Positions 1-7,976 of a DNA stretch of 29,716 nt are shown piece after piece (the stretch's first letter is position 1; every line of letters begins with the position of its first letter). This DNA comes from CAZMGG01 sp964565715 (GTDB lineage Bacteria > Planctomycetota > UBA1135 > UBA2386). The DNA is taken from NCBI GenBank assembly GCA_964565715.1, contig CAZMGG010000067.1:1-29716 (forward strand), given 5' to 3'. A program made the translations under genes and the position numbers. A model generated the notes under the pieces. That model was given only the letters and a program-made list of their open reading frames with translations, was not told the DNA's origin and made no database searches.

Positions 1-1
1 C

Positions 2-220
2 TACATGTACGACGCCTCGGTGTTCGAGATCTGCCGCACGCTGAAGCCGTCGGCCCGCGGCGAGCTGGAGATCACCGACGTCAACAACGAGTACCTGCGG
101 CGGGGCAACCTGACCTGCGAGGTGCTGAAGGGCTGGTGGACCGACGCCGGCACCTTCGAGTCGCTGCACCGCGCCGCCGGCATGATCCGCGAGGGCGGCG
201 CCAACCGGATGGACCTGTGA
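2..220 (+). CDS. rmlA: Glucose-1-phosphate thymidylyltransferase, 3' end only
   Basis: The window opens inside this gene, so only the last 72 codons are seen. The visible part matches the C-terminal end of RmlA/StrE-type nucleotidyltransferases. It has the RGELEITDVNN motif followed by GWWTDAGTFESL, which in this family lie near the sugar-nucleotide site. RmlA joins dTTP and glucose-1-phosphate to give dTDP-glucose, the first step to dTDP-rhamnose. The stop codon overlaps the GTG start of rmlD (GTGA), and rmlB follows, which strongly supports the pathway assignment. Whether it is the long feedback-regulated RmlA form or a shorter paralogue cannot be judged from the fragment. Confidence 0.85.
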   Translation, partial: YMYDASVFEICRTLKPSARGELEITDVNNEYLRRGNLTCEVLKGWWTDAGTFESLHRAAGMIREGGANRMDL

Positions 221-1095
221 CGCGACCCGACTTCCTGGTCACCGGCGCCCAGGGCCAGCTCGGCCGCACCGTGATGCGGCAGCTGCAGGAACGCGGCCGT
301 ACGGCGCTTGGCGTCGACCTGCAGGAGATGCCACTGGAGGACCAGGACAGCATCCGCAAGGTGATCGGCACCGAGCGGCCGCGCTTCGTGCTGCACTGCG
401 GGGCGCTGACCAACGTCGATGGCTGCGAGCAGGACCCGGCGCTGGCCGACCGGGTGAACGGCCACGCCACCGGCTTCATCGCCGAGTCCTGCGTCGGCAT
501 CGGCGCGGGCCTGCTCTACGTCAGCACCGACTTCGTCTTCGACGGCACCCAGATCGGCACGCCCTACGCCGTCGACGCCGTCCCGGCGCCGGTGTCGGCC
601 TACGGCCGCTCCAAGCTGCTCGGCGAGCAGGCGGTGCTGCGGCACGGCCGCCCGGACTTCTACGTGGTGCGCACGTCGTGGGTGTTCGGCCCCGGCGGCA
701 ACAACTTCCCCAAGGCGATCCTGGCCCGGGCCCGCTCGGGCCAGCCGGTGCGGGTGGTCACCGACCAGGTCGGCCGGCCGACCATGACCCACGACCTCGC
801 CGAGGCGATGATCGATCTGGCGCTCGGCAGGGCCGCGGGCGGCATCTACCACGCCAGCAACGAGGGCCAGTGCTCCTGGCACCAGTTCGCGGTGGACGTG
901 CTGCGCGAGGCCGGCCTCGGCGACATCCCGGTCGGCACCATGACCAGCCAGGAGCTGGACCGGCCGGCGAAGCGGCCGGCCTGGTCGGTGCTCGACACCA
1001 GCAAGCTGGCCGAAGTCCGCGGCCGTCCCCTGCCGCACTACCTGGACGCGCTGCGGCGCCATCTGCAGATCGAGCTGAAGGAATCCAAGCAGTGA
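217..1095 (+). CDS. rmlD: dTDP-4-dehydrorhamnose reductase
   Basis: This is a 292-residue short-chain dehydrogenase of the normal RmlD length. It carries the nucleotide-binding GAQGQLG motif at residues 10-16, an STDFVFDG motif at 103-110 and the catalytic Tyr129-xxx-Lys133 pair. RmlD reduces dTDP-4-keto-rhamnose to dTDP-L-rhamnose with NAD(P)H in the cytoplasm. I chose the GTG at 217 because it starts just before the Rossmann strand and overlaps the rmlA stop as GTGA; an upstream in-frame ATG would lie well inside rmlA. It overlaps rmlB in the same way at its own end. The order rmlA-rmlD-rmlB leaves no place for rmlC, so the 3,5-epimerase must be encoded elsewhere, perhaps just upstream of the window. 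Confidence 0.9.
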   Translation: MTRPDFLVTGAQGQLGRTVMRQLQERGRTALGVDLQEMPLEDQDSIRKVIGTERPRFVLHCGALTNVDGCEQDPALADRVNGHATGFIAESCVGIGAGLLYVSTDFVFDGTQIGTPYAVDAVPAPVSAYGRSKLLGEQAVLRHGRPDFYVVRTSWVFGPGGNNFPKAILARARSGQPVRVVTDQVGRPTMTHDLAEAMIDLALGRAAGGIYHASNEGQCSWHQFAVDVLREAGLGDIPVGTMTSQELDRPAKRPAWSVLDTSKLAEVRGRPLPHYLDALRRHLQIELKESKQ

Positions 1096-2102
1096 GCAAG
1101 GTCCTGGTCACCGGCGGCGCCGGCTTCATCGGTTCCAACTTCGTCCGCATGCTGCTGCACGGCAGCGCCCACGAGGTGGTCAACGTCGACGCGCTGACTT
1201 ACGCGGGCAACCTGGAGAACCTCAAGGACGTCGAGCACAACGAGCGCTACGCCTTCGAGAAGGCCGACATCACCGATGCGGCCGGGATCGACGCGATCTT
1301 CGCCCGCCACCGGCCGGACTACGTCGCCCACTTCGCCGCCGAGAGCCACGTCGACCGCTCGGTGCTGGACGCCACGGCGTTCATCCAGACCAACGTGGTC
1401 GGCACCCAGGTGCTGCTGGACAAGGCCCGGACCTACCAGGTCAAGCGCTTCGTCCACGTCAGCACCGACGAGGTCTACGGCTCGCTCGGCGCCTGGGGCT
1501 ACTTCACCGAAGAGACCCCGCTGCAGCCCAACTCGCCCTACTCGAGCAGCAAGGCCGGCTCCGACCTGCTGGTGCGCGCCGCCGTGCACACCCACGGCAT
1601 GGACGCGGTGATCACCCGCTGCTCGAACAACTACGGGCCCTTCCAGTTTCCCGAGAAGCTGATCCCGCTGATGATCGCCAACGCGCTGGAGGGCAAGAAG
1701 CTGCCGGTCTACGGCGACGGCCGGAACGTGCGCGACTGGATCTACGTCACCGACCACTGCGAGGGCATCAGGCTGGCGATGGAGCAGGGCCAGAAGGGCG
1801 AGGTCTACAACTTCGGCGGCAACAGCGAGCGACGGAACATCGAGGTGGTGAAGACCCTGCTGCGCCTGCTCGGCAAGGGCGAGGACCTGATCCAGTACGT
1901 GAAGGACCGGCCGGGCCACGACCATCGCTACGCCATCGACGCCACCAAGGCCCGCGCGACGCTGGGCTGGACGCCGCGCCACAGCTTCGAGGAAGGGCTG
2001 CGGCAGACGGTCGACTGGTACCTGCAGAACAAGGAGTGGTGGCAGCGGGTGCGGTCGGGGGCCTACCAGGCCTACTACCAGCAGCAGTACGGCGCCCGCT
2101 GA
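1092..2102 (+). CDS. rmlB: dTDP-glucose 4,6-dehydratase
   Basis: The protein has 336 residues, a usual RmlB length. It shows the NAD-binding GGAGFIG at residues 8-14, the catalytic TDEVYG at 125-130 (Asp126 and Glu127 act as acid and base in this family) and Tyr150-SSS-Lys154. It converts dTDP-glucose to dTDP-4-keto-6-deoxyglucose, the branch point for rhamnose and other deoxysugars. The GTG start overlaps the rmlD stop as GTGA and is preceded by a good ribosome site, AAGGAA at 1078-1083, with an 8-base spacer. It closes the nucleotide-sugar block. The next gene begins 162 bases later, so a new transcript may start there. Confidence 0.94.
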   Translation: MSKVLVTGGAGFIGSNFVRMLLHGSAHEVVNVDALTYAGNLENLKDVEHNERYAFEKADITDAAGIDAIFARHRPDYVAHFAAESHVDRSVLDATAFIQTNVVGTQVLLDKARTYQVKRFVHVSTDEVYGSLGAWGYFTEETPLQPNSPYSSSKAGSDLLVRAAVHTHGMDAVITRCSNNYGPFQFPEKLIPLMIANALEGKKLPVYGDGRNVRDWIYVTDHCEGIRLAMEQGQKGEVYNFGGNSERRNIEVVKTLLRLLGKGEDLIQYVKDRPGHDHRYAIDATKARATLGWTPRHSFEEGLRQTVDWYLQNKEWWQRVRSGAYQAYYQQQYGAR

Positions 2103-2192
2103 GCCCGGTGCCGCCGGATCGCCGCCGCGGCCGCGCCGGGATCCCGTCAGGTCCGGCCGCCGCAACTGCCGATGACACCAGCAGGAACGGCG

Positions 2193-2231
2193 TGGTCCGC
2201 GCTTTGCGGCACGGCTCCGCCTTCCTACCAT
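2193..2231 (+). promoter_or_regulatory. Promoter-like sequence ahead of the polysaccharide export genes
   Basis: This lies in the 162-base gap between rmlB and the export lipoprotein gene, and two readings overlap. As a sigma-54 site, GG at 2194-2195 and GC at 2206-2207 are 10 bases apart, and the sequence fits 8 of the 10 fixed positions of the -24/-12 consensus. As a sigma-70 site, TTGCGG at 2204-2209 is 16 bases from TACCAT at 2226-2231, a mediocre match with the same spacing as the candidate ahead of the ATP synthase genes. Either would give a 5' leader of roughly 30-50 bases before the ATG at 2265. Exosortase/PEP-CTERM gene sets in some Proteobacteria are sigma-54 dependent, which makes the first reading interesting but unproven. 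I see nothing else in this gap. Confidence 0.35.
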
Positions 2232-2264
2232 GCCGGTGCGCCGCCCGGTCGCGGCGGCCGGACC

Positions 2265-3080
2265 ATGCGCGTGCAGAAACCTACCCTACGCCGATGGCTG
2301 TCCCTGTTCGTGGCCCTGCTGCCGCTCTGGCTGTGCGCCTGCGGCGGCTACGAGGACAAGCGGATCCGCGAGCTGATGCACGAGAAGGGCTTCGGCACGC
2401 GGGCCGACGGCAACGCCACCCTGGAGACCTACGTCGCCGGCGGCGACGCGGTGGAGTTCACCCTGTCGCCGGTGGCCTGGCAGCAGCCCGACGCGGAGAA
2501 GCTGTTCCTGCTGACGCGGCCGCAGGCGGTCGGCATCGATGGCACGATCCTGATCCCGTACGTCGGACCGGTGCAGGTGCTGGGCAAGACCGAGGCCGAA
2601 CTGGCGCAGCTGGTGAAGAGCCTGCTGCGGCCGATCTTCCCGTTCGAGGTGGACGTGCAGGCGCGGGTCCGCAACCTGGGCAAGGTCTACTACGCGTTCG
2701 GCGAGACCCAGAAGCGCGGCGTGATCGGCCTGGACAAGGCCGACCTGACCCTGCTGGAGGCGGTGGCGCGGATCGGCTGGACCGATCTGGCCAACATCGG
2801 CCGGGTCTACCTGATCAAGCCCGACGCCGAGAACCCGCTGGTGCTGGTGGTGAACCTGCGCGAGATGGTGCACACCGGGCTGACCGCCACCAACTTCCGG
2901 GTCAAGGAGAACGACATCATCTACATCCCGCCGACGTTCCTGGGCATGGTGGCGCGCATCATCGAGCGGCTGCTGAGCCCGGTGGCCCTGGCGGTGCAGA
3001 CCGTGCTGGGCGTGGCGCGGATCCGGTGGGCCTACGAGGTCGCGTCCGGCGAGGTGGACGCCACCACCCTGCGGTTCTGA
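2265..3080 (+). CDS. Polysaccharide export lipoprotein, Wza-like
   Basis: This 271-residue protein has a lipoprotein signal: a basic start, a hydrophobic stretch at 11-24 and a lipobox ending at Cys26. A Poly_export-type domain covers about 51-134 (the VGIDGTILIPYVGPV segment is typical). SLBB-like beta-grasp segments follow at about 138-185 and 190-223. Proteins of this kind form the periplasmic and outer-membrane channel for exopolysaccharide. It resembles the export protein of PEP-CTERM/exosortase loci, and its neighbours fit that. I chose the ATG at 2265 rather than one 31 codons upstream because it places the signal peptide at the N terminus. The region after residue 230 is amphipathic and may be the outer-membrane helix region; that is inference. 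Confidence 0.85.
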   Translation: MRVQKPTLRRWLSLFVALLPLWLCACGGYEDKRIRELMHEKGFGTRADGNATLETYVAGGDAVEFTLSPVAWQQPDAEKLFLLTRPQAVGIDGTILIPYVGPVQVLGKTEAELAQLVKSLLRPIFPFEVDVQARVRNLGKVYYAFGETQKRGVIGLDKADLTLLEAVARIGWTDLANIGRVYLIKPDAENPLVLVVNLREMVHTGLTATNFRVKENDIIYIPPTFLGMVARIIERLLSPVALAVQTVLGVARIRWAYEVASGEVDATTLRF

Positions 3081-3111
3081 TGGCCGGGCGGCTGTACCAC
3101 CAGGCGGCGCG

Positions 3112-4716
3112 ATGACCCAGCTCGACCTGCCGCCGATCTCGTTCCAGCGCTACCTGGACCTGCTGAAGCGACGGCGCTGGCAGGTGATCCCGGTGTCGCT
3201 GCTGGGCCTGCTGGTCGGCGGTCTGGTGGCGATGCTGATCCCGCGCTACTACGTGGCGGAGACGGTGATCAGCTACTCGCCGGCGCCGGGCAGCCAGGCC
3301 GAGGGCGCCCTCGAGGACCCGCTGGTGCAGCTGGTGGAGACCGCCAAGGCGACCCTGCCGTTCGCGGTGGGCGAGACCGCCGCGGCGATCGGCTGGGAGG
3401 GCTACGCGGCGATGGACCCGCAGCGCCAGCAGGAGTTCGAACGGGAGCTGCGCACGCAGATCGAGGTGTTCGACCAGAACCCCGGCCAGCAGCGCCGCTA
3501 CGCCCAGCTCCGCATCACCTACCGTGACCTGGACGGGCCGCGCTCGGCCGCCTTCCTCAACCGGCTGGTGGAGATCTGGAAGACCCGGCAGCTGCAGGCC
3601 ATGCGCGACAACGCCGCCGCGGCGCTGGCATCGGCCAACGATCGCGCCGACGGCGCGGTGCGGACCTTCGACGCGGCCAGCAACGAGGTCCGCAACCTCG
3701 AGCAGTACCACAACCTGCAGCCGGGCCTGTCGCCCCAGGACGAGGCGTTGCTCAAGCAGGAGGCCGAGCGGGCGCGGGCGGCGCTGCAGAAGGACCTGGA
3801 CGAGGCGCACGGCCGCGTGCTGACCCTGGAGGCGGAGCGCAAGGCGCTGCAGGGCGAGTTCGAGCGGACCGAGCGGACCCAGCGGCCCGGCGACATGCCG
3901 ATCCTGCCCGACGGTGACCCGCGGGTGGCGAAGCTGGTGGCGGAGATCGCCGCCGTCGAGAAGAACCTGAAGGGTATCCTGCCGGGACACACCGCCTACC
4001 GGATGCGTGAGTACCAGCTGCAGCAGCTGCGCGAGGAACTGCGCAAGCTGCTCGGCGACACCGGCGGCACCGCCGAGGGCGAGCTGCCCAACCCGCGCTG
4101 GCTGCAGCTGCAGCGCGACGTGCAGCAGAAGGAAGCCGAGTTGCTCGGCGCCATCGCCACCCGTGACCTGCTGCAGGCGCGTCTCGACGAGAAGGCGCAG
4201 AAGCAGCAGGTGCTGGCCGGCGTCTACCACGACTACCGCCGCCTGATGGAGTGGCTGAAGGAGGCCACCGAGAACCGCCAGGCGGCGCAGCGCGAGGTCG
4301 AGCGGCGCACCCAGATCCTCGGCGCGCTCACCAACGAGCGGCCGATCGACGTCAAGGCGCCGGCGGTGGTGCCCAAGCGCCCCACCGAGCCCAACGTCAT
4401 GGTGGTGGCCTTCCTCGGCTGCGCCATCGGGCTCGGCACCGCCATCGGCCTGGTCCTGCTGCTGGACCTGCTGCAGGGCACCTTCAAGACCATCGACGAC
4501 GTCGGCCGCGGCCTCGGGCTGCCGGTGCTGGGCGGGATGGCGCACCTGCAGACCGAGGAACGCCGCCGGCAGGCGGTCCGCAGCCGGCGCTGGGCGGTGG
4601 CGGTGGCGGGGACCACGGTGGTGCTGGTGGTGGCGGTGCTGACCATCTACTACGTCGATCCGATCCGCCTGCCGCCGCTGGTGCGCGACATCCTGTCGCT
4701 GGTGCTGGGCGGCTGA
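3112..4716 (+). CDS. Polysaccharide chain-length determinant (Wzz/GumC-like)
   Basis: This is a 534-residue inner-membrane protein. A first membrane helix at about 24-43 follows a basic N terminus. A long, charged, coiled-coil periplasmic region runs from about 180 to 400. Helices follow at about 430-452 and 495-515, with a short cytoplasmic loop between them. The PKRPTEPN stretch just before the second helix is the Pro-rich signature of polysaccharide co-polymerases. It has no C-terminal tyrosine kinase domain. Length and architecture match the chain-length protein of exosortase-type loci. It should set polymer length with the O-antigen-ligase-like protein encoded next and connect to the Wza-like lipoprotein encoded 31 bases upstream. 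No partner kinase is encoded in this window. Confidence 0.85.
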   Translation: MTQLDLPPISFQRYLDLLKRRRWQVIPVSLLGLLVGGLVAMLIPRYYVAETVISYSPAPGSQAEGALEDPLVQLVETAKATLPFAVGETAAAIGWEGYAAMDPQRQQEFERELRTQIEVFDQNPGQQRRYAQLRITYRDLDGPRSAAFLNRLVEIWKTRQLQAMRDNAAAALASANDRADGAVRTFDAASNEVRNLEQYHNLQPGLSPQDEALLKQEAERARAALQKDLDEAHGRVLTLEAERKALQGEFERTERTQRPGDMPILPDGDPRVAKLVAEIAAVEKNLKGILPGHTAYRMREYQLQQLREELRKLLGDTGGTAEGELPNPRWLQLQRDVQQKEAELLGAIATRDLLQARLDEKAQKQQVLAGVYHDYRRLMEWLKEATENRQAAQREVERRTQILGALTNERPIDVKAPAVVPKRPTEPNVMVVAFLGCAIGLGTAIGLVLLLDLLQGTFKTIDDVGRGLGLPVLGGMAHLQTEERRRQAVRSRRWAVAVAGTTVVLVVAVLTIYYVDPIRLPPLVRDILSLVLGG

Positions 4717-4737
4717 GCCCCGGGGCCACGAGCCGCC

Positions 4738-6108
4738 ATGCGCGACCTGCTGGTCTTCCTGGTGGTGCTGATGGGGCTGCCGACGGCCTTCCGGCGGCCG
4801 TTCCTCGGGCTCCTGCTGTTCTCGTGGCTCGCCTACATGCGGCCGCAGGACCTGTGCTGGGGCTTCGCCCGCACCATGCGCTTCAGCTTCTTCGCCGGCT
4901 TCGCGATGATCGCCGGCTGGTGGGCCTACGAACGCGGCCGGCGGCCGTTCGCGGTGTGGGACGGCCGGGCCCTGCTGATGGTGGTGCTGGTGGTGCTGGT
5001 CTCGCTCAGCTACGCGTTCGCGCGGTTCCACGAGGCGGACTTCACGCGCTACTGGTTCGAGTTCCTGAAGATCATCGTCATCGCCCTGTTCACCACCGGC
5101 CAGGTCGACTCGCGGCAGCGCTTCCGCATCCTGGTCTGGACCATCGCGATCTGCCTCAGCTTCTACGGCATCAAGGGCGGCCTGTTCGGCGTGCTGTCCG
5201 GCGGGCGGCCGATCCTGCGCGGCCCCGGCGGCATGCTGGAGGACAACAACGACTTCGCCCTGGCCCTGGTGATGAACGTGCCGCTGCTGTGGTACCTCGG
5301 CATCAGCGAGAAGGCGATCCCCTGGGCGAAGACCGCCACGCGGATCGGGGTGGTGCTGACGGTGATCACCATCGCACTGACCGGCAGCCGCGGCGGCTTC
5401 CTGGCCCTGGTGGGCACGGCGCTGTGGATCGCCTGGCGCTCGCGCCGGCTGTTCCAGGCGGGCGCCGTCCTGGCGGTGCTCGGCGTGCTGTTCCTGGCCC
5501 TGGCGCCGCGGGAGGTGACCGAGCGCATCGCGTCGATCGCCCAGGGCGGCGCCGAGTCGTCGGCTGGCGCGCGGCTGATCGCCTGGGAGACGGCGCTGCG
5601 GATGATCGCCGACAACCCGGTGCTGGGGGTCGGCATGCGCAACTTCCAGCCGCGCTACCTGGAGTACGCGCTGGTGCCGCCGGGCGCCGAGCAGACCTCC
5701 TACGTGGCGCACAACAGCTACCTGCAGATCTGGGCCGAGAGCGGCACCCTGGCGTTCCTGGTCTACGTGGCGCTGCTGGCGTCGGTGTTCCTCTCCACGC
5801 GCCGCGTCTACCAGATCGGTCTGCGGCGGCCGGACCTGCCGTGGGCGCTCGACTACGCCCGCATGATGGAGGCGACGACGGTGGGCTTCCTGATCGGCGC
5901 CACCTTCCTCAACCGCGGCCACTTCGACCTGATCTACCACTGGCTGGGTCTGGTGACCTGCCTGCACGTGGTGACCTGGGCGGCGGTGCTGCGGCCGGCC
6001 ACCGCCAGCGACGCATCGGCGGCGGCCGCGGCGACCGGCGAACGCGGCGTGGTCGCGCGCTGGCGCAGCCGGACCACCGTGGCCCGACGCTGGGAGAGGG
6101 CGACCTAG
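4738..6108 (+). CDS. O-antigen ligase / polymerase-like membrane protein, exosortase-locus type
   Basis: The 456-residue protein is rich in membrane helices, about ten by eye. It carries the Wzy_C-type periplasmic loop motif AHNSYLQIWAESG, with His325 in the motif. The N terminus (MRDLLVFLVVL, then RRPFLGLLLFSWLAYMRPQ) resembles the putative O-glycosylation ligase found in exosortase A systems. Members either polymerise repeat units or transfer finished glycan onto an acceptor, and sequence alone does not separate the two. It sits 21 bases after the chain-length gene and 2 bases before the amidotransferase gene, so they are likely cotranscribed. The C-terminal 45 residues are basic and Ala-rich and probably cytoplasmic. 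Confidence 0.85.
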   Translation: MRDLLVFLVVLMGLPTAFRRPFLGLLLFSWLAYMRPQDLCWGFARTMRFSFFAGFAMIAGWWAYERGRRPFAVWDGRALLMVVLVVLVSLSYAFARFHEADFTRYWFEFLKIIVIALFTTGQVDSRQRFRILVWTIAICLSFYGIKGGLFGVLSGGRPILRGPGGMLEDNNDFALALVMNVPLLWYLGISEKAIPWAKTATRIGVVLTVITIALTGSRGGFLALVGTALWIAWRSRRLFQAGAVLAVLGVLFLALAPREVTERIASIAQGGAESSAGARLIAWETALRMIADNPVLGVGMRNFQPRYLEYALVPPGAEQTSYVAHNSYLQIWAESGTLAFLVYVALLASVFLSTRRVYQIGLRRPDLPWALDYARMMEATTVGFLIGATFLNRGHFDLIYHWLGLVTCLHVVTWAAVLRPATASDASAAAAATGERGVVARWRSRTTVARRWERAT

Positions 6109-6110
6109 GC

Positions 6111-7976
6111 ATGTGCGGCATCGCCGGCCTCTTCCACCACGACCGGGCCCGCCCGGTCGACCGGTCGCGCCTGCAGGCGATGACCGACGCCGTGCGGCAC
6201 CGCGGCCCCGACGGCGAGGGCGTGCAGGTCGGCCCGGGCTACGGCCTCGGCCACCGGCGGCTGGCGATCGTCGACATCGCCCAGGGCCAGCAGCCGATGG
6301 GGCTGCCCGACGGCTCGCTGTGGGTCACCTTCAACGGCGAGATCTACAACCACGAGGAACTGCGCGCCGAACTGGAAGGGCTCGGCTGCGTGTTCCGCAC
6401 CGCCAGCGACACCGAGGTGCTGCTGCACGGCTGGCGTCACTGGGGCGAGGCGCTGGCCTCGCGTCTGCGCGGCATGTTCGCCTTCGCCCTGGTCGACGTG
6501 GCGGCGCACCGGCTCTACGCGGCGCGCGACCGGCTGGGCAAGAAGCCGTTCTACTGGACGGAACGCGACGGCACCTTCGCCTACGCCAGCGAGCTGAAGG
6601 CGCTGTTGCAGGGCGGCCTGCCCGGCACGGCGCTGCGGCCTTCGGCGGTGGCCCGCTTCCTCTGCCTGCGCTACGTGCCGGATCCGGACGCGGTGTTCGA
6701 GGGCGTGCACAAGCTGCCGCCGGCGCACTGGCTGTCGGTGCGGGACGGCCGGGTGACGACGCAGCGCTACTGGCGCCTGTCGTTCGCCACGGCCGATCCG
6801 GCGCCGGCCGCGGCGCTGCAGGAACGCACCCTGGAACTGCTGGACGAGGCGGTGCGGATCCGCCTGATGGGCGAGGTGCCGCTGGCGCCATTCCTGTCGG
6901 GCGGCATCGACAGCTACGCGGTGGTGGACTGCATGACCCGCACGCTCGGCCGCGGCGTGCAGGCCTGCACCATCGGCTTCGACGACCCGCGCTTCGACGA
7001 ACGGGCGGCGGCGCGCGCCTCGGCGCGGGCCTGCGGCGCCACCCTGCGCGAGGAGGTGGTGCGGGCCCAGGACCTCACCGACCTGGACTGGTACGACGAC
7101 GTCTTCGACGAGCCGTTCAGCGACAGCAGCGCGGTGCCGACCTTCCACGTCAGCCGGCTCGCCCGGCGGCACGTCACCGTGGCGCTGTCCGGCGACGGCG
7201 GCGACGAGGGCTTCGCCGGCTACCGGCGCTACCTGTTCGACTGGCGCGAGAACCGCTGGCGGGGCCTGCTGCCGCGGCGCCTGTGGGGTCTGCTCGGCGC
7301 CGTCTATCCCAAGCTCGACTGGCTGCCGCGCTGGCTGCGCTGCCGCCGCACCCTGCAGAACCTGGCCTTGCCGGCGGATCTGGCCTACGCCCGCTCGGTG
7401 AGCGCCAGCCTGCCCGAGGAGGTCTTCGCCGTCCTGCGGCCGGAATGGCACGGTCCGGCCGGCGATCCCCTGGAGCCGGTGCGCGCCGCCTATCGCCAGA
7501 GCGACGCCATCGATCCGCTGCACCGCGCCGTGGCTGCCGACCTCGAGACGTGGCTGCCCGGCGACATCCTGGTCAAGGTCGACCGCGCGTCGATGGCGGT
7601 GGCCCTGGAGGTGCGGGCGCCGTTCCTCGACCACGTGCTGCTGGAGCACGCCGCCCGCATCCCGGCGGCCAGCAAGCTCGCCGGGGGCCGCACCAAGGCG
7701 TTCCTGCGCGCGGCGCTGGCCCGCCGGCTCGAGCCTTCGGCGCTGCAGCGCCGGAAGCAGGGCTTCTCGGTGCCGCTGCGCGACTGGCTGCGCGGCACCG
7801 CCGGCACGGCGCTCGAGGACATGCTCGGCGACTCCCGGCTGGGCGAGTGGCTCGATCCGGACGCGGTGCGCGGGCTGCTGCAGACCCATCGCCAGGGTGT
7901 GCGCGATCACGCCGAGCTGCTGTGGGCCTGCTACACGCTGGGCCGCTTCCTGCGCCGCTGGGGAGGCCCGTCGTGA
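6111..7976 (+). CDS. Asparagine synthetase-type amidotransferase, exosortase-locus type
   Basis: This 621-residue protein has an N-terminal class II glutaminase domain starting MCGIAGLF, with Cys2 as the nucleophile. A C-terminal asparagine-synthase domain follows with the ATP-pyrophosphatase loop SGGIDS at 263-268, ALSGDGGDEGFAGY, and DILVKVDRASMA near the end. Chemically it moves ammonia from glutamine to an acyl-adenylate. The version in exosortase polysaccharide loci is thought to modify the glycan or a sugar precursor rather than free aspartate, and the context favours that here. Residue 269 is Tyr where this family usually has Ser. A GGGAGAGGG ribosome site at 6092-6100 precedes the ATG, and the stop overlaps the next gene as GTGA. 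Plain AsnB is the alternative. Confidence 0.88.
   Translation: MCGIAGLFHHDRARPVDRSRLQAMTDAVRHRGPDGEGVQVGPGYGLGHRRLAIVDIAQGQQPMGLPDGSLWVTFNGEIYNHEELRAELEGLGCVFRTASDTEVLLHGWRHWGEALASRLRGMFAFALVDVAAHRLYAARDRLGKKPFYWTERDGTFAYASELKALLQGGLPGTALRPSAVARFLCLRYVPDPDAVFEGVHKLPPAHWLSVRDGRVTTQRYWRLSFATADPAPAAALQERTLELLDEAVRIRLMGEVPLAPFLSGGIDSYAVVDCMTRTLGRGVQACTIGFDDPRFDERAAARASARACGATLREEVVRAQDLTDLDWYDDVFDEPFSDSSAVPTFHVSRLARRHVTVALSGDGGDEGFAGYRRYLFDWRENRWRGLLPRRLWGLLGAVYPKLDWLPRWLRCRRTLQNLALPADLAYARSVSASLPEEVFAVLRPEWHGPAGDPLEPVRAAYRQSDAIDPLHRAVAADLETWLPGDILVKVDRASMAVALEVRAPFLDHVLLEHAARIPAASKLAGGRTKAFLRAALARRLEPSALQRRKQGFSVPLRDWLRGTAGTALEDMLGDSRLGEWLDPDAVRGLLQTHRQGVRDHAELLWACYTLGRFLRRWGGPS

Noticed and set aside
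2959..5967. A 1002-codon minus-strand open frame across the chain-length and ligase genes.
   Set aside because: The product is a His/Gln/Arg-rich string without any domain, and the plus-strand genes beneath it are well supported.
6111..7976. Plain metabolic asparagine synthetase as the main call.
   Set aside because: The chemistry motifs are shared, but the close packing inside an exosortase polysaccharide locus favours the locus-specific amidotransferase. I kept the metabolic role only as an alternative.
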